Positions 7,974 through 15,938 of a stretch of 64,000 nucleotides of DNA are shown piece after piece. The notes under the pieces were generated by a model, which was given only the letters and a program-made list of their open reading frames with translations, had not been told where the DNA came from and did not search any database. Every line of letters begins with the position of its first letter. The first letter of the stretch is position 1. Source of the stretch: Candidatus Poribacteria bacterium (GTDB lineage: Bacteria > Poribacteria > WGA-4E > WGA-3G); NCBI GenBank assembly GCA_958295945.1, contig OY282386.1, positions 5,273,262 through 5,337,261 on the forward strand, in the 5' to 3' direction. The position numbers and the translations under genes were made by a program.

Positions 7974-8179
7974 TGCTTTACACAACCTATTTGAAGAGTG
8001 TAAATTCAAGAACTATTTGATTTTAGACATACTTTCTTTCTACGAGTTAATTTTACAATCATCAATACATAGCCGGTGTACACATTTACAACTATATTAC
8101 CGTGAAAGAGTGTATTCAATATTTACATTCTAATGCAATCACTTTCTACAAACCACTGTCATTTGCTGGATCGAACTCC

Positions 8180-8902
8180 CTAATTTCGCGTTTTTTTGTA
8201 GAAATCACAATCTTTAAAACCAGCAGTCACAATACTGTCCTTGAGTTCGTGTGGTCGTAGGTGCATATTAAAATAGTCGCACTTGTAATGTATCTGCGTT
8301 TCCAAATCTATTCTAACCCAAACACATCTTTCTCCACCACCCTTTTCGTCATATTCCGCCATTTCCAGAACATAGACGTTTTTCTGTATCTCACTCAAAT
8401 TAACCATAGGAAATTGCTGTTTTCGTATATGAGGGTTTGAATGAACAAAATACAACCTACCATCTAGTGTAAGGTTATTGTGACTTTGCTTTAAGAGGAT
8501 AAATGAACCACCCCTTGATTCATAGAAGAATGACCCCTCAAAGAAAATTACAGAAAACGGTTGTTCAAAGGCCATTTCATTATAATCCCCTAAGACATAT
8601 TCAATCTCTAAGCCTTCCCTGTGGGTGATTTTATGTGCTTCAGATAGGAAATGTGGGGACTTGTCCATTCCAACAACATGATAACCACGTCTTGCAAATT
8701 CACGCGTATAACTCCCAATTCCGCAACCTGCATCCAAGATTCTATCATTTTTGGTAAGTTGTAGAACCTCTTCATAGAATGGGAAGTGCTTTTGAACAAA
8801 GTCGGGTGCTTCAAAATTGTGTCTGGCATGCTCAAGATACCATCTATCATACACCTCGTGTCCAAAATCTGTTCTAAGTAATTGACTGGGTAGACTATTC
8901 AT
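8180..8902 (-). CDS. Class I SAM-dependent methyltransferase
   Basis: 240 residues. Motif I ILDAGCGIGSYTREF (near residues 55-69) and the acidic end of strand 2 (VVGMDKSPHFL) define a Rossmann-fold methyltransferase. IEYVLGDYNEM fits motif II/III. The start overlaps the stop of the branching enzyme by eight bases (8895-8902), so expression is coupled to glgB. The substrate cannot be told from sequence: the C-terminal half (CVWVRIDLETQIHYKCDYFNM) resembles small-molecule methyltransferases more than RNA enzymes. The 277-bp gap downstream up to the small-RNA promoter shows no gene. Confidence 0.8.
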   Translation of the reverse strand: MNSLPSQLLRTDFGHEVYDRWYLEHARHNFEAPDFVQKHFPFYEEVLQLTKNDRILDAGCGIGSYTREFARRGYHVVGMDKSPHFLSEAHKITHREGLEIEYVLGDYNEMAFEQPFSVIFFEGSFFYESRGGSFILLKQSHNNLTLDGRLYFVHSNPHIRKQQFPMVNLSEIQKNVYVLEMAEYDEKGGGERCVWVRIDLETQIHYKCDYFNMHLRPHELKDSIVTAGFKDCDFYKKTRN

Positions 8903-10976
8903 TTTTTCTCCTAACAGGCACTAAAACCTGCGCGCTTCTGGCAGGGAGATAAAGCTGAATGGATTGGGTATACCCTTCCATTTCAACATCTTGCCAAGGA
9001 TAATGGATGCTTTCAACTGCACCGTAACCACCGAATTCTGTATCATCGGAATTGAGGATGATGCAATAATCTGTCTTTTCAGGGACAGGGATACGCCAAT
9101 CCGTGGCAGATACGGTCGGATGCAAGTTGAGCGCAAACACAAGCCCACCACGTGTATAGACAATCTGTTTCGCGTCCTCGTGAATAAACAACAACTGAAT
9201 ATCCTCCTCTGAAAGCAAGTGATAATGTTTGTCAAGCTGCTGCATTCCAATATCAAATGCGTTGAGATGCTTGTAATATAGGGTGTCATCGTCAACAAGA
9301 TGCCACTGCCTGCGTGCGTACCAATAGGAATTGTTGTTTCCTGCCCGCGGGAAGTCAATCCATTCGGGGTGTCCAAACTCATTTCCCATGAAGTTGAGAT
9401 ACCCTTCGCCACCTAAACTAAATGTAAGCAAACGGATCAATTTGTGCAATGCAACGCCACGAGCAATCCTAAGACTTGGCGTGGAAACACTCATATTTGT
9501 ATAGAGTTCAGCATCCATCAACTGCATTGCAAGTGTTTTGTCCCCGACAATGCTTTGGTCGTGACTTTCAACATACGCGATATGTTTTTCGCCTGCGCGG
9601 CGATTGCGTAACATGCCGTAAATCTCACCGATGTGCCAATCTTCATCCTTTTTCTCCTTCAACAACCGAATCCAATAATCAGGAATCCCCATCGCTAAGC
9701 GATAATCAAAACCGAGTCCGCCTTCGTCAAGAGGACGTGCAAGTCCTGGCATTCCACTCATATCTTCAGCGATAGAAATAGCGTTCGGATTGACAGCATG
9801 GACTACCTCATTTGCCAACATCAGATATGCGATTGCATCTAACTCAACATTAGCATTGAAGTAATCGGAATAACCAGTGAAATTCTGTCCAAGTCCGTGA
9901 TCATTGTAAAGCATGCTGGTGACACCATCAAATCTGAAACCGTCAAACCTATAGGTCTCCAACCAATAGCGGACGTTGCTCAACAGAAAACGTTGCACTT
10001 CATATTTGCTATAATCAAAACAGAGTGAGTCCCAAGCGATATGTTCACCCTTTGCCCCCGCATGAAAATAGTGGTGATCTGTGCCATCAAAGTGGTTCAA
10101 ACCCTCGTTGATATTCTTTACAGCATGGCTATGCACCAAATCCATGATAACCAACAAACCCATGCCGTGTGCAGTATCAACGAGTTCTTTCAATTCTTCA
10201 GGTGTTCCGAAACGACTTGATACGGCGAAGAAATTACTAACGTGATATCCAAAGCTTGCATAATAAGGGTGTTCCTTAATTGCCATGAGTTGAATTGTGT
10301 TGTATCCTAAATCAGCAATCCTTGGCAACACATTTTGTGTGAACTCAGTGAAAGTTCCGACCTTTTCTTCCTCTTGTGCCATACCAACATGTGCTTCGTA
10401 AATCCTTAGTCCTTCCGTACCCCTGCTATAGTACGAGGTCTCTGTGTCTCGCCAAATATCAGTTGATCCATTATGTTTCCATTGATATGCATTCGGTGGA
10501 GACCAATACTGTCCTGTAAACTCCGTTTCGGTTTCTTGAACAACACGTTGGATATAGGCTGGAATTCTATCATGTTCACCAAGAGCGGATTTGATATGCA
10601 CTTTGACTCGGCTACCGTGTGTCAGTCGGTCAGAATAGTCTTTATCAGGTAGGAAAAGATGCCATATTCCCCAGGCATCAATGGACATAGGGTTGGCATC
10701 ACGGTTCCAATCGTTGAAATCTCCTATGAGAGAGAGGGAATGTGCAGAAGGTGCCCATTCACGGTACCAGACACCAGACTCACCCTCTTTTTCACCACAA
10801 TTGAAACCGAAATAACGGTGTCCTCGACTTATCTCGCCTAAAACCCCACCGGTTTTCTCAATAACTGATTTAAAATGTAGGTATTGTTTGAACCGTTCAC
10901 GCAATTGGGTGGTATAAGGCTTTAGATGCGGATCAAGTTCTATGAGGCGTGTCCCGTCTGGTTGATGTTTGCCCAT
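8895..10976 (-). CDS. glgB: 1,4-alpha-glucan branching enzyme, eukaryotic-type GH13
   Basis: 693 residues. It makes alpha-1,6 branches in glycogen. The N-terminal CBM48 is seen in VWYREWAPSAHSLSLIGDFN. Catalytic-domain regions in order are DLVHSHAVKN (about 279), GFRFDGVTSML with the nucleophile Asp (about 347), SIAEDMSGMPG with the acid/base Glu (about 404), and YVESHDQSIVGDKT with the third Asp (about 470). The VHSHA, VTSM and SHDQ(x)xVGDKT spellings match the eukaryotic GBE1/SBE branch of the family rather than E. coli GlgB. The first 186 codons are duplicated as a broken copy at 12007-12568. It is followed directly by the methyltransferase, with overlap. Confidence 0.93.
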   Translation of the reverse strand: MGKHQPDGTRLIELDPHLKPYTTQLRERFKQYLHFKSVIEKTGGVLGEISRGHRYFGFNCGEKEGESGVWYREWAPSAHSLSLIGDFNDWNRDANPMSIDAWGIWHLFLPDKDYSDRLTHGSRVKVHIKSALGEHDRIPAYIQRVVQETETEFTGQYWSPPNAYQWKHNGSTDIWRDTETSYYSRGTEGLRIYEAHVGMAQEEEKVGTFTEFTQNVLPRIADLGYNTIQLMAIKEHPYYASFGYHVSNFFAVSSRFGTPEELKELVDTAHGMGLLVIMDLVHSHAVKNINEGLNHFDGTDHHYFHAGAKGEHIAWDSLCFDYSKYEVQRFLLSNVRYWLETYRFDGFRFDGVTSMLYNDHGLGQNFTGYSDYFNANVELDAIAYLMLANEVVHAVNPNAISIAEDMSGMPGLARPLDEGGLGFDYRLAMGIPDYWIRLLKEKKDEDWHIGEIYGMLRNRRAGEKHIAYVESHDQSIVGDKTLAMQLMDAELYTNMSVSTPSLRIARGVALHKLIRLLTFSLGGEGYLNFMGNEFGHPEWIDFPRAGNNNSYWYARRQWHLVDDDTLYYKHLNAFDIGMQQLDKHYHLLSEEDIQLLFIHEDAKQIVYTRGGLVFALNLHPTVSATDWRIPVPEKTDYCIILNSDDTEFGGYGAVESIHYPWQDVEMEGYTQSIQLYLPARSAQVLVPVRRKNE

Positions 10977-11927
10977 AATGAGGGTAAAATACTGATACGA
11001 TTCTTAGAGGGATGGAAACAATTTTTCAATTGCTTCAGTTCTCTCAGTCTTACTTAGCGTTGAAAGTCTCTGGATTTCCTCATCGGTAAGTTTTTCAAAG
11101 AGATGATCAATTTTGGAGTACAATTCGGTGGTTACCTCTGTCATTTCAGTATCTGCAGGAGAATCAAGGTCAACCGTATACTCTTTACCATACACATCGG
11201 TAATGTGAACAACACCGTGCTTTCCACCTTCTGGAAAATGAAACGATCCATCTGCCTCCATGATCCATTGGTCTGCTCCTATTATCCCAGAAGTTTGGAT
11301 TCCAAAGGCATGAGGTGGTAGTTTTGGATTTGGACCTAGAGGAATATCTGTAATCTTTTCAATGTATGTCTCAACACTGTTTTTTACCAGACTTTTGTTG
11401 AGTGATTCAAGGTGCTGGATCATCAGTTTCCTACTACCCGCTGGCATATCCGCTAATTTGGTTTTTGCAATCAGTGCCAGGAGTCCGAAGTGTCGTTGAT
11501 AAGGTTTGACATCTGTATCAGCGGGAAATGATTCTTGTCCCATTAATAACATCTCAGGGTTGTCACGATATAAGGTCATTGTGTGTGCTTCTAACGCCAA
11601 CTGTTCACGCTGCGGCAGCCTATATTTTTTCGCAACATCAGGTGAGACGTTCATAAATGATTCTGCAAGATTCGCATATTCTTTTTGTTGTTCTGGTGTA
11701 AGTTCTCCTGAATAAGTATATATTGGGGCAAATACCTCACGCGTTTTGGCAAAGTTCTTTTGACGTTGGGTGTGAACATAAAACACACCAATGCCTATTA
11801 TAATTACAGCCGAAAGTATTGTATAGTATAACCTTTTTTTATTCATGTCGCTTCCTTCCAACAGAGATTGCGGATTTTTTATGTGTCCATGATACTTTTA
11901 TTCTTGTTTTTTGTCAATGATGTTTGT
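10415..11927. repeat. Tandem segmental duplication, unit 1
   Basis: About 1.5 kb covering the 5' part of glgB, the intergenic gap and the membrane-anchored protein gene. It is repeated at 12007-13482 in the same orientation. The left boundary is at CCGTACCCCTGC and the right one near GATGTTTGTA. Flanks of both units are almost identical; the middle of the membrane-protein gene is not. Confidence 0.9.
11004..11846 (-). CDS. Membrane-anchored protein of unknown function, copy 1
   Basis: 280 residues from ATG 11846; the GGAAGGA site just upstream rules out the TTG fifteen bases earlier. The N-terminus (MNKKRLYYTILSAVIIIGIGVF) is a signal anchor, placing the rest outside the cytoplasmic membrane. 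The exported part is rich in charged helices (TPEQQKEYANLAES, PQREQLALEAHTMTLY) and ends with a strongly conserved block on KLTDEEIQRLSTLSKTERT. No family recognised. It is 27 bp upstream of glgB on the same strand, but a role in glycogen metabolism would be odd for an exported protein. It is a paralogue of 12596-13399. Confidence 0.75.
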   Translation of the reverse strand: MNKKRLYYTILSAVIIIGIGVFYVHTQRQKNFAKTREVFAPIYTYSGELTPEQQKEYANLAESFMNVSPDVAKKYRLPQREQLALEAHTMTLYRDNPEMLLMGQESFPADTDVKPYQRHFGLLALIAKTKLADMPAGSRKLMIQHLESLNKSLVKNSVETYIEKITDIPLGPNPKLPPHAFGIQTSGIIGADQWIMEADGSFHFPEGGKHGVVHITDVYGKEYTVDLDSPADTEMTEVTTELYSKIDHLFEKLTDEEIQRLSTLSKTERTEAIEKLFPSL

Positions 11928-12006
11928 AACTCTATCAGAGTAATTCAGTATTATTTTATATGACTAAATACATCTTAATTTCTCTTGCCATTGTTCCGAA
12001 ATTTGA

Positions 12007-12568
12007 CCGTACCCCTGCTATAGTACGAGGTCTCTGTGTCTCGCTAAATATCAGTTGATCCATTATGTTTCCATTGATATGCATTCGATGGAGACCAATA
12101 CTCTCCTGTAAACTCAGTTTCGGTTTCTTGAACAACACGTTGGATATAGGCTGGAATTCTATCATGTTCACCAAGCGCGGATTTGACATGCACTTTGACT
12201 CGGCTACCGTGTGTCAGTCGGTCAGAATAGTCTTTATCAGGTAGGAAAAGATGCCATATTCCCCAGGCATCAATGGACATAGGGTTGGCATCACGGTTCC
12301 AATCGTTGAAATCTCCTATGAGAGAGAGGGAATGTGCAGAAGGTGCCCATTCACGGTACCAGACACCAGACTCACCCTCTTTTTCACCACAATTGAAACC
12401 GAAATAACGGTGTCCTTGACTTATCTCGCCTAAAACCCCACCGGTTTTCTCAATAATTGATTTAAAATGTAGATATTGTTTGAACCGTTCACGCAATTGG
12501 GTGGTATAAGGCTTTAGATACGGATCAAGTTCTATGAGGCGTGTCCCGTCTGGTTGATGTTTGCCCAT
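12007..12568 (-). pseudogene. Truncated duplicate of the branching enzyme N-terminus
   Basis: From ATG 12568 this reads the same 174 residues as GlgB with a handful of substitutions, up to HNGSTDI. The next codon, TGG (Trp) in glgB, is TAG here (12041-12043). Homology continues past that stop for about 35 bp to 12007 and then ends. The piece holds only the N-terminal region and CBM48, with no catalytic residues. A free glycogen-binding module is conceivable, but decay of a partial duplication is simpler. Confidence 0.85.
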
Positions 12569-12595
12569 AATGAGGGTAAAATACTGATACGATTC

Positions 12596-13399
12596 TTAGA
12601 GGGATGGAAACAATTTTTCAATTGCTTCAGTTCTCTCAGTCTTACTAAGCGTTGAAAGTCTCTGGATTTCCTCATCGGTAAGTTTTTCAAAGAGATGATC
12701 AATTTTGGAGTACAATTCGGTGGTTACCTCTGTCATTTCAGTATCTGCAGGAGAATCAAGGTCAACCGTATACTCTTTACCATAGATATCAGTAATATGA
12801 AAAACCCCGCGTTTGCCATCATTTCCTACCTCAACAAAAAATGGAGCTCCAATCATTATTAACACATTCACACTGAATTTTGGGGATGTTTGTTTGCCCT
12901 TAAATTTTGCTGCAATTGTATCAATACTATTTTGAATTAATTTTTTGTCGTACGTTTCAAGATGCTGGATCATCAGTTTTCTACTACCCGCTGGCATATC
13001 CGCTAATTTGGTTTTTGCAATCAGTGCCAGGAGTCCGAAGTGTCGTTGATAAGATTTGAAATCTATATCAGCAGGGAATGATCCCTGTACCATCAATAAG
13101 TAGATTTCAGGATTGTCACGATATAAGGTCATTGTGTGTGCTTCTAACGCCAATTGTTCACGCTGCGGAAGTCTATATTTTTTCGCGACATCAAGTGGGA
13201 CATTACTAAGTGATTCTGCAAGTTCTGAATATTCTTTTTGCTGTTCTGGTGTGAGTTTTCCTGAATACATATAGATTGGTGCAAATACCTCACGCGTTTC
13301 TGCAAAGTTCTTTTGCCGTTGGGTGTGAACATAAAACACGCCAATGCCTATTATAATTACAGCCGAAAGTATTGTATAAAATAGTCTTTTTTTATTCAT
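12596..13399 (-). CDS. Membrane-anchored protein of unknown function, copy 2
   Basis: 267 residues from ATG 13399, with the same GGAAGG ribosome site as copy 1. The anchor and the following 100 residues are close to copy 1, and the last 56 residues (from EYTVDLDSP) are identical. Between about residue 145 and 205 the two proteins barely align (copy 1 has ITDIPLGPNPKLPPHAF, copy 2 has AAKFKGKQTSPKFSVNV) and differ in length. The reading frame is intact, so both copies are probably functional and have diverged in one exposed segment, or the segment was exchanged by recombination. Confidence 0.7.
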   Translation of the reverse strand: MNKKRLFYTILSAVIIIGIGVFYVHTQRQKNFAETREVFAPIYMYSGKLTPEQQKEYSELAESLSNVPLDVAKKYRLPQREQLALEAHTMTLYRDNPEIYLLMVQGSFPADIDFKSYQRHFGLLALIAKTKLADMPAGSRKLMIQHLETYDKKLIQNSIDTIAAKFKGKQTSPKFSVNVLIMIGAPFFVEVGNDGKRGVFHITDIYGKEYTVDLDSPADTEMTEVTTELYSKIDHLFEKLTDEEIQRLSTLSKTERTEAIEKLFPSL

Positions 13400-13488
13400 G
13401 CCGCTTCCTTCCAACAGAGATTGCGGATTTCTTATGTGTCCATGATACTTTTATTTTCGCTTTTTGTCAATGATGTTTGTACTCTTAG

Positions 13489-13728
13489 CAGGGTTATTTA
13501 GTTTTAAGAAATATCAACTGAACGGCATTACTGAAAGTTTATATTGTGAGTCGAGTTTAGATCCACTCTCCTTCTCTTCATAAATGTTCATGGTAGTAGA
13601 CACACTCCGTGTGCCGTCTATATTGTGTTCTAAAGTATACGGCACACGGAGTGTGCCTACTACTATGCATTGGCTTATATTGATATGTGAACAAATCTAT
13701 CAGAATTACCGAAAACTAAATAACCCTG
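13489..13728. mobile_element. 240-bp MITE-like element
   Basis: Perfect 17-bp terminal inverted repeats, CAGGGTTATTTAGTTTT (13489-13505) and its complement (13712-13728), enclose a non-coding interior. The interior has a long hairpin: about 24 bp around CACACTCCGTGTGCCGT pair with ACGGCACACGGAGTGTG (near 13595-13670), nearly perfectly. No target duplication is evident. It inserts just downstream of the duplicated block. Confidence 0.7.
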
Positions 13729-13746
13729 AATATATTGCTTTTTTAC

Positions 13747-13776
13747 TTGACTTATGTTAGTTACTTACGTTATACT
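13747..13776 (+). promoter_or_regulatory. Promoter of orphan-family member A
   Basis: TTGACT (13747-13752), 18-bp spacer, TATACT (13771-13776), then GTCACATA. The same arrangement precedes members B (19363) and C (50435). Confidence 0.6.
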
Positions 13777-13816
13777 ATATGTCACATAAATAGTTTTGAA
13801 ATGTAGGTTATCAAAT

Positions 13817-14422
13817 ATGTATACAGATCAGGTTAAACATGTCACAGAGATTGTCCAGCAAATGTTTACGTCATTCCATAGAGTGACAGCTCAAAATTGT
13901 GGCAGATCAGAAACAAAACCGGTCATAAACGCGCAATTAAGTGCACCTCATGACATTTTGGAAATGATATTCTTAACTATTGAATTATCATACCAGATTA
14001 TGCGGGGAAGGTTTCCATCTCCGATTTCTTACACACCGAAACTGAATCTGGATGACGTACAATTAAAAAAAATTTTTATTTTTGAAAAAACCTTTCTTAA
14101 CCCTTATGTAGACAACGCTATCAACAACGAAAACAACGTACAGTTGTACGGACTATTGTACGTCAATTGTACGTCGTTGTGGAGGAAAATTACAATGATA
14201 TTTGAAGAAAGACATAAAGAATTCGCTGTTAAATGTTTCGCAAGATTCATGACCATTTCAACCATCGAAATCTATAATTACTTGCACACAATTGTAGCGC
14301 AAACTGCCAGTTTGCGTACACTACTGCTGTTGGAGTGGTTTCCAACCACGATTGTTATGAAGTGGCACCAAAATATGCAGAATTCCTTTGTTCTTCGTTT
14401 GACAAAGTCCTTTGATGATTAA
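13817..14422 (+). CDS. Orphan short protein family, member A
   Basis: About 201 residues from ATG 13817; an in-frame ATG at 13796 is also possible. No known family. It shares with member B (19431-19967) an N-terminal pattern ending in F(S)xHR and the block VQLKKIFIFEKTFLNPYV, followed about nine residues later by VQLYGLLYVNCTSLW. The DNA of that last block forms an inverted repeat of GTACA/GTACGT words (14130-14180). The protein is AT-rich, basic and not clearly membrane-bound. The 3' end contains REP-like hairpins (GCAAACT-gcc-AGTTTGC near 14297; GTGGTT-tcc-AACCAC near 14335), so the coding region may end earlier than the stop suggests. Coding status is supported by frame conservation between copies but not proven. 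Confidence 0.45.
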   Translation: MYTDQVKHVTEIVQQMFTSFHRVTAQNCGRSETKPVINAQLSAPHDILEMIFLTIELSYQIMRGRFPSPISYTPKLNLDDVQLKKIFIFEKTFLNPYVDNAINNENNVQLYGLLYVNCTSLWRKITMIFEERHKEFAVKCFARFMTISTIEIYNYLHTIVAQTASLRTLLLLEWFPTTIVMKWHQNMQNSFVLRLTKSFDD

Positions 14423-14464
14423 TATTCAGTAGGTAGCAACTTAGGTTAGATTTTCAAAATGAGC

Positions 14465-14680
14465 AGCCCCAGCGGGGCGAAATGTGTCCAGCACATCGTG
14501 AACAAACCATTTATAGCCCCAGCGGGGCGACAGGTGTCCAGCACATCGTGAACAAACGATCTATAGCCCCAGCGGGGCGACAGGTGTCCAGCATATCGTG
14601 AACAAACGACTATAGCCCCAGCGGGGTGGAATGTGTCCAGCACATCGTGAACAAACCATTTATAGCCCCAGCGGGGCACA
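14465..14680. repeat. 50-bp tandem repeat, four copies plus a partial
   Basis: Units begin at 14465, 14515, 14565, 14614 and 14664 (partial). Each starts with the palindrome GCCCCAGCGGGGC and continues GTGTCCAGCACATCGTGAAC. There are no unique spacers, so this is a minisatellite and not a CRISPR array. Stop-free frames on the minus strand are a by-product of the repeat. Confidence 0.9.
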
Positions 14681-14689
14681 GAGACCCCG

Positions 14690-14754
14690 CCCTACAATAG
14701 ATTACAGGTTTTTCACCTGAATTGATGTCTACGGTGACAAAAACTTTACACACC
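14690..14754 (+). repeat. Dispersed 65-bp repeat, copy 1
   Basis: Runs from CCCTACAATAG to the core GGTGACAAAAACTTTACACACC. An inverted copy lies at 18899-18964 and a partial direct copy at 15015-15049. The core AACTTTACACAC also occurs alone near 15914, 19232, 20072 and, inverted, near 19257. Confidence 0.8.
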
Positions 14755-15214
14755 ATAGGTGTCAATTTAAGGAAAATTACGCTCAACGACTCAGTACACG
14801 TAGGCGGGGAATGCCAAATGGCATTCATACCCGGGGAACGCCAAAAGGCGTTCATACCGTTGATTTCTTGATTTGGCGCTTTGTAAGCGCGCTGGATGGT
14901 AGAGACATAACTGACTAACTGACAGGCATGTTTGTTGGTTCAAAAATTACTGTGCATTTCACAGATATGGTCAGCGCGCTTACAAAGCGCGTCTACAGCA
15001 GGTTGTGTTTGCTAAATTGATGCCTATGGTGACAAAAACTTTACACACCCCAATCTAAACCTACTTATTGACGAAAAGTCGTATCTTAAGTAGAATATCC
15101 CAAAAACAGATTCACTTTGCTCATGGTCTTTTGTTGCTTATTGAATTTTTGATACCTATGTCTAAAGAACCAAAACAGGAACAAAAGTCAGTATATGATC
15201 TAAAGGAGAAATAA
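14755..15214. repeat. Intergenic stretch of stacked hairpins
   Basis: No gene seen. It holds GAATGCC-aaat-GGCATTC (14809-14826) and GAACGCC-aaaa-GGCGTTC (14836-14853). A perfect 19-bp inverted repeat, GCGCTTTGTAAGCGCGCTG (14876-14894) and its complement (14972-14990), follows, as does the partial dispersed repeat at 15015-15049. The phrase CATTCATACCGTTGATTT after the second hairpin recurs at 50118 and, inverted, near 18966. Confidence 0.7.
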
Positions 15215-15216
15215 AG

Positions 15217-15731
15217 ATGATTCACCAAATTACAAAATACAAAAACAACGGGTTGCCAATCACAAGTCTCTTCTGTCTTATTGTATTTGTATCAATTTCA
15301 TTACCTATTATGCGCGGGGAAGCGGAAAGGGATGAAGTAACAGTCGCAGCACAATGGACATTTGATGATGGAAGTGCAAATGATATATCAGGAAACAACA
15401 TTAACGGACAAATTGTCGGACAACCCAATGCCGTTGAAGGCATTTACGACAAAGCATTGGAGTTTGATGGCGTTGACAACGGTATTAAACTCCCAGATAC
15501 GCCATTTATCAACACAGGCGGCCCATATAGCGACAGAAAACCATTTACCATGATGGTGTTGAAGATCTAAGCAATGTCGGTTGGTTTGAAGGCATCATTG
15601 ACGATGTCCTCGTATATAATTCGGCTTTTGATGAAGCAGATTTCGCGAAGATTGCACGACCTCTCAATGTTGAACCCGATGGGAAATATACAACAACTTG
15701 GGGAAATCTAAAAAGTGATCGGATTGATTAG
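15217..15731 (+). pseudogene. LamG/concanavalin-like secreted protein, broken by internal deletion
   Basis: Starts at ATG 15217 after AAAGGAG with a signal peptide, then a LamG N-terminal segment (AAQWTFDDGSANDISGNNINGQIVG, EFDGVDNGIKLP). The frame ends at 15570. The typical LamG C-terminal segment (GWFEGIIDDVLVYNSAFDEADFAKI) continues in another frame to TAG 15731. The middle of the domain is missing, so an out-of-frame deletion around 15540-15555 explains the structure. Confidence 0.8.
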
Positions 15732-15938
15732 TAGATCTTACCACATACGTCTATTTTTACATGAATCTTAATTTATGAAAGAACAATCTTGTTTGTATTC
15801 GCGTAATTCATTGCGCCTCTTACATTCATAGAAAGAGACGAAATGAAATGCACGACTAAAAGCAATCTTTGTATAGAACACGGGTTTTCCGAAGATCCAA
15901 TAACTTTTCCCAAAACTTTACACACTCAAAAATCTGTT

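Larger units (their letters stand above)
12007..13482. repeat. Tandem segmental duplication, unit 2
   Basis: Second copy of the 10415-11927 block, separated from it by about 80 bp. It carries the truncated glgB copy (12007-12568) and the second membrane-anchored gene (12596-13399). The 27-bp gap between the two genes and the region upstream of the membrane gene are conserved in both units. Confidence 0.9.

Noticed and set aside
14465-14680. Possible CRISPR array
   Set aside because: The units are contiguous 50-bp repeats with no unique spacers, and no cas gene is present.
14446-14855. Two open frames on the minus strand over the minisatellite
   Set aside because: Their repeated peptide comes directly from the 50-bp DNA repeat; no ribosome site or family.
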